A DNA stretch of 64,000 nucleotides from Nageia nagi (GCA_050084985.1 JBITNC010000001.1:3410001-3474000), one strand, 5' to 3'. Counted from the stretch's first letter, positions 37,437-49,025 are shown. A program made the numbers and translations. Notes: generated by a model not told the origin, from the letters alone.

Positions 37437-38051
37437 TTGCCCAGAACGGATCAATTGGATGCAGCCACACGGGGGAAACTAAGGAAAGAGGGCAAGTGTT
37501 TCTATTGCAAGAAGACTTGGAAGCTAGGGCACCGTTGTCAAGGGAAAGGACAAGTGCATTACATCAAGGTGTTTTCGGAGGATGATTGCTTCACTCCATG
37601 GGATGAAGAAGTTCCTCATGTTGAAGATTGTGGGACATTGGGGAGCATGATTGCTTCGCTCCATGGGGTGAAGAAGTTCCTCACGTTGAAGATTGTGGGA
37701 AGGGCAAGAGGACAGGATGTGATGGTGTTGATTGATCCAAGAGCATCTCACAATTTCATTGATGTTGGCTTTGCTGAAAAAAAGAATTTGAAGACCAAGG
37801 TGTTTGAGGGATTCAAAGTTTCCAATGCCAATCGGAAACTCACATTGGTGGACCAGATTGTTGAGAGGTTTGGCGTGAGACTGCAGAGTTGTACGGTGAG
37901 GGAAGACTTCTACATCTATCCCTTGAAGGGACACCATCACCTCATCTTGGGAGTGCAATGGTTGTTTGATTTGGGAGATATCCACACCAACTGTAAGAAA
38001 CTCACAATGAGTTTTGAAATAGATAGGAAGACACACTTTGCAAGGGATTAG
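37437..38051 (+). pseudogene. Element B: zinc knuckle and retropepsin
   Basis: CFYCKKTWKLGHRC is the Gypsy Gag zinc knuckle. After a linker comes IASLHGVKKF, the lead-in to the protease, VLIDPRASHNFID (active-site D-S-G decayed to D-P-R), and the flap to end HLILGVQWLFDLG. The linker contains a 65-bp tandem duplication (37582 and 37647), which puts the first copy in another frame. The protein stays open to 38051 but the active site is lost. Confidence 0.88.
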
Positions 38052-38190
38052 AGATGATTGTCCACAGGTGGACAACAAGAGGTTGGAGGTGATTGAGTGG
38101 TGCTAGCAGAAGGAGATAGAAGGGGAGGCCATGTTGCAGCTCAAGGAACCAAGAGGCGCTAGGCTGGATCTTGAAGGAGGAGGCTACCAA

Positions 38191-38357
38191 CATTGAGCAT
38201 CTGGGAGGATTGTTGCCTCACATTGAGCATCTAGGAGAGATGCCACCCAACGTTGAGCATTTGCAAGGATTGTTGCCCCACATTGAGCATCTGGGAGAGA
38301 TGCCACCCTACATTGAGCATCTGAGAAAATTGTCTTCCCACGTTGGGCCTTTGGAAG
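38191..38357 (+). repeat. 30-bp (10-residue) coding tandem repeat in element B
   Basis: Five full units and a partial one, each starting CATTGAGCATCT or CGTTGAGCATTT and encoding (I/V)EHLxxLLPH or IEHLGEMPPx alternately, so the higher-order unit is 60 bp. It lies downstream of the protease in the same strand. Further GTTGGG/CTACGTTG blocks follow to 38480. Confidence 0.8.
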
Positions 38358-39422
38358 GCTAGGCATGACACGTTAGACTATTAGGATCCTAGGCACCCTA
38401 CGTTGGGTCTTGAGGAGATTGGATTTGTTGCATTGAGATGCCATGCTGATAGCCATCCTACGTTGAGTGTGAGGGAGGCTGCATTCCCCTCACAGAGCAT
38501 TTAGGAGTTGGAGGATGAGGTATTTTCTTGCCTCATACTGGCTATGAGGAGATTGAGGAATCTCGAATGGAGCTTTGAGGAGTCCTTGCTTCATGAGTGG
38601 AGCACAGGCTCTACTTCTTTTCCACTAACTATGATTTTCTCAAGGTTCTTGCAGGTACATGCATTCTGACGGTTATGCAAGACACTCATTGAGCAACTAT
38701 TAAGGAGTGACAGCTACAGCAAACCAGAGTGTTTGCGGCTTGCGTTAGCGCATGGGCCTGAAGCTTCAACTATGATGATGCATATTGAAGCTGCATTCCA
38801 CCACCATGTGTTTCAGCTTTCAATACCAAAGGATTCTTGGAAGACTATGTGTTGCATTCTCCTACCATTGCTTGAGGGAAAGCACTTCGAGATGGGAGGC
38901 TTTGTGACGTCTCCCTTGTTCAGTTAGTGGGACCAGAATGATCATCTTTGTAATATACTTTATTTATGTATTAGTATTTACATTGTCGTAACTTAGGATA
39001 GGAGACTTAATGGGTTAATGAACTCCCTTGTGAGCCTCAAGTGGGACGTCTCCGTCCTAAGGTTAGATTAGGCATTAATTATCATACTTGGACATCCCGA
39101 TAATGATTGTGGGCATCCCAAGGACTATTTATGTATTAAAGTAATGGACGGCTGCTTGCATGCTTGCACCAGGCTTAGGGAGGACCCTAGACACCCCACG
39201 TTGGCTCAGGTTGACTCCAGGACCCCATGCATCACTTACTAGCCCACAAGGGCATGCATGGCACATCTAGGACCTAACGTTGGCACTTAATGCACCATGG
39301 CCTCCTACGTTGACATGCCTAACCCCTGGCACCCACGTTAGGTGTCCCAGGCCCCCAAGAGGCCAACGTTGGATTAGATGAGCTTGGGATGGCTCCAAGG
39401 TGAGATCTGGATAGAGCTAATG

Positions 39423-39430
39423 TATAAATA
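39423..39430 (+). promoter_or_regulatory. TATA box of LTR B
   Basis: TATAAATA followed by GACACTGGAG; the same site is kept in the solo LTR at 60271. Confidence 0.6.
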
Positions 39431-39860
39431 GACACTGGAGCTTCATTACTGGATGACAATTGATTATTATTACTTCTACAGTCCATCGAACAACAAGTCT
39501 TAGTGGTGCTAAGCAACTCTTCCTAGGCGCAACGTCTAGAGGGCATTCAAGCTGAGGGATCCTGTCTGTCTACAGCACTAGTGTAGCACCTTTGCCCATT
39601 CGGTGGAATTCCGAAGATTTGCTTCTACCTTCGATGGTTATCCAGGGTTAGAGGAGGGCTCCTTCGGCAGAGAGGATTTGGGTTTTGAGGGAGCATTTTT
39701 GTCCCATGGTTCCGTGGTTGAGTTCAATGATTGAGGATATTATTGTTGTGCCCTAGTTGGTTCCTTGGAGGCCAATGACTTCCCCTAGGGCTTGGTATTG
39801 TATGCATCATCATTCTATATCATTGGTATAGCTAGAGGGCATTGGATCTCATTATTGTAT

Positions 39861-40216
39861 TTTCCCTCAAAAAATGCTAAAAACGTGCAAAAAACTTTGA
39901 AAGCAAGTTGAAAACATGGTCGTTTTTTCCTGTATTTGCCGTTTTTCTGTTTAAACATCCAAAAATGCAAAAAAAACATACAACCCTTGCTGTACCCACC
40001 ATTTTTTGGCCATTTTTCCCTCATTTGGCCGTTTTTTCCTCAAATTTACCAATTTTTTTGTTGCGAACTTTTCCCGTTTTATGCCTTTTTTGGTGTTTTT
40101 TCCATTTTCACAAATTTTAAAACCCGCAAATGTTTTCCATATTCACCGTACTTTGACAGTTTTTTGGCCGTTTTTACCTATTTAGCCCCAAGCCGTATTT
40201 TCAAAAAACCATTTTT
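39861..40216. repeat. Insertion of about 355 bp in the 3' LTR of B
   Basis: Absent from the 5' LTR and from the solo copy at 59811. It is rich in poly-A/T runs with repeated GGCC(A/G)TTTTT and AAAAACG blocks. I see no clean inverted repeats or target duplication, so its class is unknown. Confidence 0.6.
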
Positions 40217-40500
40217 TAATTCTATGTTCTATTACATACTTGTGCATGCGTTCGATTGTCTTTGCCTAATTGTACTTTATGAGCCAAATGTTGGCATTGT
40301 GAATTGGTATTCATTGCTATATGCTTGTATGAGCTAGACGTTGGTATAGTTCCATTGTTGTGATGCGTATTGAATATTCTAACCCTAACGTTGGCATTTG
40401 AGGGTTTGCATGCTTGAGTTTTAATGTCCTAGGCCTGATGTCTGGACTATTGTAATCGAAGTTGCTGATTTTGCTTTGAGATCCCGTTTGGATCATTACA

Positions 40501-40961
40501 ATCTACCAACCCTTGAAATCACATCATCCAACTGATCTTTTGTTTCCTACTTTGATGGAGGAGGGATTGCTTGAGGTGCTTGCTCTTCAAGAACAAGTGG
40601 CATAGATTTCAAATGTTGATCCAATATGGGGACCTCCCTTCAAGATTTGGAATATCATAATTAGCTTCAAGAGAATGCTTTCCATGGGTAAACTTATCTA
40701 GGTGATCAAGTTGTCGCTCAATAGTCATGTCACTCTTCAAACATTCAAGAAAAATTACATCTCTTACAAAGAGGAGTTTTTTGTTTACCTCGTCATAAAG
40801 CTTATATCCGTTGGTAGTATTTGAGTACCCTAATAAATGCATTTGCAACTCTTGGCACCAAGTTTGTTTCTTTGTTCCTTAGGAATCAAGACAAAACAAG
40901 AGCAACCAAAAAACCTGAGATGCCTAACCGAAGGAAGACATCCAAACCACATTTCATAAGG
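40501..40961 (-). pseudogene. Copia C: end of integrase
   Basis: Minus strand: TPYEMWFGCLPSVRHLRFFGC from 40961, then LLGYSNTTNGYKLYDEV at 40848, the conserved end of the Copia integrase core and C-terminal domain. A stop and frameshift lie between. The reading joins the piece at 45207 after removing the 4.2-kb insertion. Confidence 0.88.
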
Positions 40962-42559
40962 AGTCTGTTGGGATGCTTTTCTTTCCCATGGCAACCCTCT
41001 GAAGATCGCGTGTAGGACTTACGAGGCCCCCAACAACATAGTTGGGAATGCGTTACCAATTCCCCCATTTGAAAAGGACTGGGTACCTCCAAGGCTCTTG
41101 TTGAAACACCTACTCAACGACTCAATGTTTTGTCATTGTAGGTATGCCTGCCAAGTGAGATCTCGTGCTTGGGCAAGTGTTTCTAGTCTAGGGATAGATG
41201 AAAGAAAGTGCAGTATCCCTCTTTGGAATCAGCCTCAATGGAATGGAATAAGAGGTAGCAGCCTGTTAACCAACGTTGTTTTATTCGATGTATAGAGTTT
41301 ATTCAAAATATCTGTGTGAACTTAACGATTGTATTTGGTTTTGAAAGCATAAATAAAATACTGTAAAGTGAGAGACTACACTTTGTGAAACAGAAACGGA
41401 TACTTTGTCATATACCAAATGAGTCACCACGATGAAGCATTGTCTAAAAAGTTCATCCTTTTCGGATCAGTTTAGGGATTTCATCCAATTCATCCAGCTT
41501 TGCGAACAAGCAACTATGTTCGAGTTATTTCAAAGAGGAGCGGGGAGGAAGGTGGATTGCGAGCAATCAAATGGACGTGGTCGACGAACGTGGGAAGAAC
41601 AAGAGTTTGGATGTAAACCTCTAGTTTGATGTCATAAAATAGGAAAAAGATTCAAAATACCTCATCTAGTGCATGCTATGAACCAAGTGATTATCAAAGA
41701 CTGATTTCCAACACTTTAAAGAATAAAGCAATGATACATTCCCTAAAACTCTCGAGTTTTCAAAGGAAGGATGCAAAAGTGTCAAATGAGCAATAATAAT
41801 CCTTAAGAAACAATGCACAACACCACAAATGGATAAACAAGCTCGATCTTTGTCTAAACCACTTTGTATTAACTTATAAAAGAGTTGTGCAAGGATACAT
41901 CAATTTCCTCCTCTTTTACAAAAGTTTCACTTTTTTCACAAAATGAACTCTGGTGAAAATGAGACCCCATGCCACTTATTTATAGCAAAATTAGGTCAAA
42001 TTCTCAAGTGTTGCGTTAATTTCTAGAAAAACACTAAAATGCTAATTTGAATGCTAAATTGAGATTACAATATCGTTTAAGTGGAACAACAGTCTCATCC
42101 CACTCAAATATGCTTGAAATAAAATATTTACAAAAATTGATGTCCTCCAGCACAAATTTCGAGGCGTTTTGAATCAATTTGGCAAAATTTGGAGCTTCAA
42201 ATCATCATTTTAGATTTGTTCATAAGTCTTTTAAGCTTCTTTCTTCAGTTTGGATTTGCCCTTGATGTGATTGTTTTGGCAAATTTTGAAGGAATTCTGA
42301 TAAATCTTTATGAAAAAGTGAATTTCTGGTCTAATTTTCAGAAAAGATGGGGGGTGGTCCAAAATTTGAAAAGTTTTTAAAAAGTGGATTTGACCTTGTG
42401 GATGGATAACATATGGGATTTTAAGGTTCTTGGGAAGTTTTGAGAGGATTTGGAGCCTTTTTGCATTGGATTTGAGGTTTTTTCATGAGGGTCATTTTGG
42501 AGGCTCCATAAAGTATTTTTGCATTTTTAGAGTTTTCTGCTCATTCACAATGTTGAGAA

Positions 42560-44330
42560 GAAAGGCCAAAGGTGGGAAAACTTGGAAAATGAACGCCTAG
42601 GCATTTTGAGCATGATTTTCCTCTTTTTTCAAAAATTTTAAAGGCCAAAGTGCTTGAAACCTTATTCCACACATGATCTCCAAATTTCATTTTTTTTTTT
42701 TAAAAGTGAAGATTTTTTCAGCCTTTAGATCTTGGATCTTGAGAATTTTTTGTATTTTTCTTCACTTTTTTGGATCATAATCACTTCTCTTCATAGTGGA
42801 AATGGGTACCCAAATTAATCATCAAAATTGATTTCTAAAATTTTGTATCTTGAGTCACAATTTTGAAGATTTGAAGTTTTTTTTTTTTCTCCATTTTGGG
42901 AGGGCAAATCCATGATTTGAGGAGTTTTTCTTGTCCAAATCATGCACTTGGAAGACCAAACTAGTGTAGAATTAAATTTTGCACCCCATGAAGTTCACAA
43001 ATTCCACTTTTGACAACTTTTAAGCCTCCTTGATGCTAGGCGCAGGTTTTAGGAGTTTAGGCAAGTTTTTTGGAAAATTTGAAAAATGAGGGAAACAAGT
43101 CAAAATTGCCACCTAGCTTTTTGAGGGGGTAAACTTGATTTTTTTGCAACATTGCAAGAGGCAATGTTGATCTCCTTAGAATTTGACACCCTACCTTTCT
43201 TTCCAATTTTGATTTTGAGAATTTTTAAAAAAGCTTGGAAAATTTTAGAGCTCTTCCATTGGCTGATCCAAATTTTGGGATTTTGAGGAGTAGATCAACT
43301 TTTTTTCCAAAAACTTAAAACATAAATGAGATGCAAAATTGGATTTCCCATGCACCTAGGACCAATTTTTTCGATTTTTGAGCAAAAATAGGCCCTTGCA
43401 AGATAGGCGCAGGTTTTAGGAGAATTAGGCAAGTTTGAAAAAATGGGAAAATGAGGGAAAACTCTTAAAACTCCCCCCTAACTTTTTGGGAGGCAAAACT
43501 TGATTTTTTTGCAACATTGCGAAGGCAATGTTGGTCTCCTTTGAATTTTGCACCCTACCTCACTCTCCTTTTTTGATTTGGCCAATTTTGAAAAATTGAG
43601 AAAATTTTGGAGCTCTCTCATTGGCCAATCGAATTTTGATGAGTTGAGGAAGTAGATCTCATTTTTTTGGAAAACTCAAATCGTCAAACTTGTGTGATAT
43701 CCTATCCTATACTCCATGAAGATAAAAAATTTCACTTTTTGCAATTTTGGGGCACAAGAAGGGTAGGCACAGGTTTTAGGGTGTTTAGGCCATTTTTGAA
43801 ATTTAACAAAACATGGGAAACATGCCAAAACCAGCGCCTAGCTTTTTGAGGGGTATTTTTTTTATTTTTTTCAAAATTCGAAGAGGAAAAATGCCTAAAA
43901 TTGGGTTTGGCAGCCTACCTCATCCTTGATTTTCATTTATGCATTTTTGAAATTTTGGAAAAAATGGAGCATTCCCATTGGCTGTCCTTTTGCTCATTTT
44001 CCGTTTTGCTCACTTTTGTTGAAGCAAAACTCGTCGAAATCGTGAACTTGAAAGACCAATTTGATGTAGAATCGCGATCCCCATGCTCCTGAGCTCAAAA
44101 ATTGCCATTTCGGATCAATCTGGCCCTCCAAAAGGTGGGTGCAAGTTTTGAAGAGAATAATAGGCCATTTTTCGAAATTTGACTGAGGGAAAACTTGCAA
44201 AACACTCCCTAACTTTTCGAGGATCAAAACTCGAGCTTTTTCAAAATTTCCAAGAGTAGAGTGGCCTTAATTTGTCATTTGGCACCACACCTCTCTCAAA
44301 TTTTCATTTCAAGCACTTTGAAAAAAACTC
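42560..44330. repeat. Tandem array of about 365-bp units
   Basis: The landmark (C/T)GCAGGTTTTAGG-like block occurs at 43041, 43408, 43768 and 44140 (spacing 367, 360, 372), followed each time by GGCAAG..., a CCTAGCTTTTTGAGG block, and CACCCTACCT. A more diverged unit precedes from about 42560. Roughly 4.5-5 copies. Non-coding. Confidence 0.85.
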
Positions 44331-44339
44331 ACTTTTCGG

Positions 44340-44890
44340 GCTCAACTCGAAGCTTCTCGGATGCCAAAACGCTCATTTTCTGATTTTACCCCTCAAGGGT
44401 GCTCAAACTTGCTTTCCTCATTCATCCCGGGCTATATTGCACATTCCCGACCTTTCCCGTCCTTTATGGGCTCAAACAGTGTATTTTTGGCCATTTCCAG
44501 GCTCTAAGTATGAATTTCGACCATTTCCATTTTTTCCAGACACTTCCGAGCTTTAATGGTGAGAAAACGATCATTTCTGGTATTTTTGAGCATTTTGAGC
44601 TCAATCTTGCAATTTGGTAAGTTCCGAACTTTCCAGGCTCAAATCATGCAAAAACGCACATTTCTACTACATTGACCATTTCTAGGTTCAAAATTGACCA
44701 AAACACGCTTTTCCGTGCTACCAACCATTTTCTGGCTCTCTGAGCTCAAAATTGACACAAACACGCTTTTGGCTGTAGATGCCCTTTCCGGGCTCAATTT
44801 GTACAAAAACATGCATTTTTGTTATCTTTACTGTATCCACTGCTCCCAAGCTCAAACTTGATGAAAAACGCACCTTTGGTTATCTTGGCA
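44340..44890. repeat. Degenerate tandem array of 50-58 bp units
   Basis: Blocks starting GCTCAAA(A/C)TTG and going through AAAACGCAC and CCATTTCC recur about ten times. Spacing is irregular and units diverged. Confidence 0.65.
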
Positions 44891-45206
44891 CCTCTGTTGC
44901 TCAATCTTGCCAAGACAGTCCCATCCTTGTTGACCCCATCTTAGAGCCAAGAAATTTGTGCTTTGTTAATAACTCTCAGATCCTGGTTCCTTGCCTGCAA
45001 AACTGGTGGCTACATACTCTGATACTCTTCAGGGTCTTTATCGCATGATCTCCTTAAACTGCTCCCTGGTATCATGTTTTCAATCTTCAGACTGAACTAT
45101 CCATCGCCCAAAAGCCACTCTCGAGGCAATGCACATTATTGCCTTTGCAAAAATAGGGTCCCCAAAATGCTCCATCTTGGGGTGTGTTGTGCAGGCACAA
45201 CAGTCT

Positions 45207-45375
45207 TATGCTTGTCAAGAGCAAGAGATGGGCATTTGTTTTTCACATATACTGCACAATGAAATGCATCACCCAAAACATCAATTTCACATTCATGAAA
45301 AACAATGTACAGACTATTCAAAAGTGTTTTGTTCATCCTTTCTACTACACCATTCTGTCGTGGGTTGTAAGGAAC
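45207..45375 (-). pseudogene. Copia C: middle of integrase core
   Basis: Minus strand: PYNPRQNGVVERMNKTLL, then YVKNKCPSLALDKHKT, the well-kept Copia integrase segment. It connects to 50985 on one side and 40961 on the other once the insertions are removed. Confidence 0.9.
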
Positions 45376-46269
45376 TGATATGAAATTTGGATCTCTACAG
45401 TGTTCTGGAATTTCATGTTCAGTGTGTTCGGAGTTTCCGATTTGTCGCCAACTTTCTAGTGCTTCTTCGAGATCACAATTTCGTCTCCGTATGGAGAAGT
45501 TATGTGATTTTTACAATTTGGATATATTTGGTTTGTTTGAAATTTAAGAAGGCAAAAAATATATATATTATAAAGTGTTAAAAAATTATGTTGAGTGGCC
45601 TAAATAATGAGGGACCTGCCCAACCACCGACATGATAGGGTGCCACGGTGTAAAAGGGATTTGATGTGGATGCTCAACTGAAATCACCACGCGGCAAGTA
45701 GGAAAATGGAGCCCGTGGTTAAGTGGAGGGCGGAGTGTTTAGAGCCGACTTTTGTTGACCGCCATTAACAGCCAAAAACCGCCGACCATGTGAACATTTG
45801 GTAGTCGTGCCTGCCAATGACCGTGGCCTTTTTGTTAGATTGCCTGACAGCCACCCATTGCATTATGACCGCCATCCATAGCCGCCAGATGTTAGCTGCC
45901 CATCGCTGGTCAAAGGAGGTTGACCGCATCCTTTTGGGCCCCTAACATAGCGCCAAGTGGCGCCTTTTCATTGCATCTGCCCCTGTTAAGTGGAGTTTTG
46001 ATTTTTTGCATGGAAATTGATATTTCTAAGGGTCAATTTTATTTTTTATTGGCTAAAGCCCCTATTATCAGGTTAAGTAATATTGTGCAAGCCTGTAACA
46101 CTCCAGAGAGCGTTATTTTTCCTATTCGAGAGCCTATTTTGGAAGATTTTGTAAACCTCTTGAGTCCAAATTGCATAAGAGGACAAGGGAGCCAAATGGG
46201 TATCCAAATATGGTCTTTGTTTGTTATTATCCTTATTGTAACACATCCAAATTTGATTCCAAAAATTTG

Positions 46270-46277
46270 TATAAAAG
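46270..46277 (+). promoter_or_regulatory. TATA box of LTR D
   Basis: TATAAAAG, kept in the 3' LTR at 50619-50626. Confidence 0.6.
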
Positions 46278-46450
46278 GAAGCAAATTGGACATGCCTAAA
46301 AAGGAAAGTTTTGGAGTCTTTGTTCAATTTTGGAGGTGTTTTTTAGAGCTGAAGTTTGTGTGTGAATGCGAGAAAAGGCTGGAGGATTGTGGAGGTCCTT
46401 TTGTAAGAGAATTCCACCCACTTTGAAGAGAGAGCTAAGATTGCTGGAGT

Positions 46451-46821
46451 CATAGTTAGAAAAATCAGAATCGGATCAAAATTGTTTGGTTGTAGGATTC
46501 TGATTTTTTGAAAAATTGGCAAAAAAATTGGATAAAATCAGCAAAGAAATTGACATGAGAAAAAATGAAGGAATTTCTTCAGTTTTAGCTAAATTTCAAA
46601 AAATCAGATTAAATCGGCCAAAAAATTGGATAAAATCAGATAGAATTGGCAAAAAATCATTGATCGATTCAATGCCGATTTTTTTTTGAAAAAATCGAAA
46701 TCGGAATCGGAAAAAAATCAGATAAACACTTATTTAAAAAAAATCGGATCCGATTCGAATCGGATTGTTTGCTTGGCCGCTTCCGATTTTATCCGATTTC
46801 GATTCGATTTTTACGACTATG
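46451..46821. mobile_element. hAT-like MITE in the 5' LTR of D
   Basis: 371 bp present only in the 5' LTR, flanked by a perfect 8-bp duplication GCTGGAGT (46443-46450 and 46822-46829). Ends are imperfect inverted repeats starting CATAGT and running through AAAAATC and ATCGGAT blocks. An 8-bp duplication is the mark of hAT transposons. No coding capacity; internally rich in ATCGG/CCGAT. Confidence 0.85.
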
Positions 46822-47015
46822 GCTGGAGTAGCCTACACTGGGTGAATCAGGGTAAATTTGTTTGTCTTTTGTGTGCTTGGACTTCTGTTTCTTCTTTGCT
46901 TTTGCATTAATTCTCTCTAATTTTCCTTACAAGCACTTGAAATTATTTAAGTGTGGAATGGTCCTAGTTGAAAGTTAAAGTTAAAATTTAATTCTTAAAG
47001 TTTATGAATCATGAT

Positions 47016-47027
47016 AGGTATCAGAGC
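47016..47027 (+). other. Primer-binding site of element D
   Basis: AGGTATCAGAGC, the initiator tRNA-Met site with its first base changed, four bases after the LTR. Confidence 0.85.
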
Positions 47028-47198
47028 AAGAGATTGAATTGGGATTAACTTGTATTTTGTGAGTTTTGTTGTTGGATGTTTGGAAATTGTTTTGCATGAA
47101 TACTAGGTTGCAAAGTAAGAAAAGAGGAGAGAAAATTGAAGAAGGAGATCCTGAGATTGGTTTTAGGATTTGCCTAAGGAAACAAAGGAAGATTGCCA

Positions 47199-48279
47199 TG
47201 GCCAATGAAGGAGGATCCAATGTGGAAAAGCAACTTGCTAATCTCACTTCAATGTTCCAAAAGATGTCACTCCAATTTCAATACTTTCAAGAACAACAAA
47301 ACAAGAAAAATGAAAGTGATTCTAGTGAAGGTAAAAATTGAGTAATAAAAATGCAAATAGCTATTTTCAAAGTTCTCCTTTGAAGCTTGAAGTAAAGTTT
47401 GATTTGCCTACTTTTGATGGAGAAGTGAATGCTGAAAAATTAGATCATTGGATTAAGCAAATTGAAGTGTATTGTAGAATACAAAAGATTGTTAAAGATG
47501 AGGATAAAATCCAATTAGATACCATTAAGATGAGTGGGAATGCACTTATTTGGTGGGAAAATTGTATGGAAAGTAAGGATGAATCACTTAATGATTGTAT
47601 TGCTTCTTGGAGTCATTTTGTACAATTGCTTAGAGATCAATTTTATCCATTGAGCTACCGTCAAAAATTAGTAATGGAATGGCAAAGTTTCCGTCAAGGC
47701 AAAGGGCAAAGTGTGCAAGAATACACAACCGAGTTTCGAAAAAGGGCTACTATGCTAGGTATTTCTCTTAATTCCCAAGACACTCTTCTAAAGCATATTG
47801 GTGGTTTGAACAACTATTTGAAACATACTTTGTTGATGTTTGATCCAACTGATTTGGATAAAGTTAGTGTACAAGCCACACACTTAGAAGAAAGAGACAA
47901 ATGTATGAAAGAAAGTAAAAAGGAAAATGCTTTTAATCCTAATAATTCTGAAAAGAATAAGAGAAAAGAGAAAACCACATCTACTACACAAAAAGAGAAG
48001 TCTAAAGATGTATGTACTCATTGTAAGAGAGAAGGTCATTTAGAGGCTAAATGTTGGAAATTGCATCTTGAATTACACCCTAAATTTAAAGACCAAAAGA
48101 AACAAGCAAATACTATTGCAAAAGAAGTAGAAGATGGTTTTGATGTAGATGAGAAAATGGCATGTATGGTTTTGCATAGTTCATTTAATGAAGATAAGGA
48201 AAAGAAGAAAGTTGAGCTTTTTCACATCAAAGTACAAGCTAAGAAAACAAGGATTGATACACTGTTTGATCCTGGTTGA
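47199..48279 (+). pseudogene. Element D gag and start of protease
   Basis: A start at 47199 (MANEGGSNVEKQLANLTSMF) ends in a TGA at 47339; from 47338 another frame runs open for 313 residues. It has the Gypsy capsid (FDLPTFDGEVNAEKLDHWIKQ, NALIWWENCM, SWSHFVQLLRDQFYP, FRQGKGQSVQEYTTEFRK), the zinc knuckle CTHCKREGHLEAKC, and ends in the protease active-site lead LFDPG just before a TGA. Little decay compared with element B, so probably younger. Confidence 0.9.
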
Positions 48280-49025
48280 CAAGTTAATTTGATTGCAAAG
48301 GAATATGTAAGATCACTTGCACTAACTACTCAACCACATCCACACCCCTATCCATTAGGATGGGTTCATAACAAATCTAAGATGGAGGTAACTAGACAAT
48401 GCAAATTGAAATTTGGAATTAATAGGGATTACATTGATGAGGTTTTACTTGATGTTGTTCCTTTGGATATTTGTGGGATTGTGCTTGGAAGTCCTTATCT
48501 ATGGGATAGAAATGCTTTGTTTTATAGAAAGGAAAATAAATATAGACTCATTAAGAATGGAATTGAATATATGGTTAGTTCTCATCAAAACAAGGAAAAA
48601 AATATTTCTTTGATTACTGCAGGACAAGCAAAGAGACTTATTAATACAAAAAAAATGCTTGCACTTGCAATGGTGAGTTCTCAAAATGAAGTGGAAATCA
48701 TTAAGGCATTTGATAAATGTGAACCTCAATACAAAGACGAAGTTAAAGAGGTAATTTCTGAGATTGATGATTTATTTCAAATTCCTGAAGAACTTCCACC
48801 TAAAAGAGATAGACAACATGAGATTCAATTACATCTTAATGTTGCACTTCCTAATATTGGTTTGTATAGACATTCTTTTATGGGAAATGAAGAAATTAAG
48901 AAACAAGATAAGGAATTGCTAGATCAATTTGGAGTCATTAGACCAAGCACATCACCATGTGGTTCTCCTATTGTTATAATTCCAATGAAAAATGGAAATA
49001 TTGTTGTTCATATGCATGATGGATT
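48280..49025 (+). pseudogene. Element D: protease and start of reverse transcriptase
   Basis: Continues in the same frame after one stop: QVNLIAKEYV, CGIVLGSPYLWDR of the protease end, then EEIDDLFQIPEELPPKRDRQHEIQL and the fingers GVIRPSTSPCGSPIVII. Coding then jumps directly at about 49000-49025 to integrase sequence, so the catalytic YxDD palm, thumb and RNase H are deleted. Confidence 0.85.

Larger units (their letters stand above)
34790..40500 (+). mobile_element. Element B: Gypsy-type LTR element with gag-protease only
   Basis: Direct LTRs at 34790-36027 and 38903-40500, a primer-binding site at 36029, a purine tract GATGGGAGGCTT before the 3' LTR, and flanking ACCTA (34785-34789) against ATCTA (40501-40505), a 5-bp duplication with one change. 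The internal 2.9 kb codes for Gypsy gag, zinc knuckle and retropepsin only; no reverse transcriptase or integrase was found, so it is non-autonomous by deletion. It sits in the linker between integrase and reverse transcriptase of Copia C. Confidence 0.9.
38903..40500 (+). repeat. 3' LTR of element B
   Basis: Matches the 5' LTR end to end and ends TTACA at 40500. It is longer (1,598 bp against 1,238 bp) because of an inserted block at about 39861-40216. Confidence 0.92.
40967..45201. mobile_element. 4.2-kb non-coding insertion, unclassified
   Basis: Lies inside the Copia C integrase, flanked by AGTCT on both sides (40962-40966 and 45202-45206). Ends read GTTGGGATGC and GGCACAAC; counting one more base each side gives TGTTGG...ACAACA, the usual LTR ends, with a 3-bp repeat instead. 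The right end is a perfect hairpin, GTTGTGC-AG-GCACAAC (45186-45201). No protein family is found. The middle and right hold two tandem arrays. A large solo LTR or a LARD-type element are possible; neither is shown. Confidence 0.7.
45376..47011 (+). repeat. 5' LTR of element D
   Basis: Starts TGATATGAAATTTGG and ends TGAATCA. A TATAAAAG box lies at 46270. It is 376 bp longer than the 3' LTR because of the MITE at 46451-46821. Confidence 0.9.

Noticed and set aside
37524-38078. 184-residue minus-strand open frame
   Set aside because: It lies exactly opposite the element B zinc knuckle and protease, which have clear motifs; the minus reading has none.
39908-40337. Phe/Pro-rich open frames in the 3' LTR of B
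   Set aside because: They are translations of T-rich low-complexity insertion sequence.
42560-44330. Possible CRISPR-like spaced repeats
   Set aside because: Units are about 365 bp and diverged along their whole length, with no constant short repeat and unique spacer; this is a plant genome.
45920-46426. 168-residue open frame in the 5' LTR of D and its 144-residue copy at 50269
   Set aside because: Both lie within LTRs, and they differ in length and in end. Probably chance openness in a recently duplicated LTR; no domain seen.
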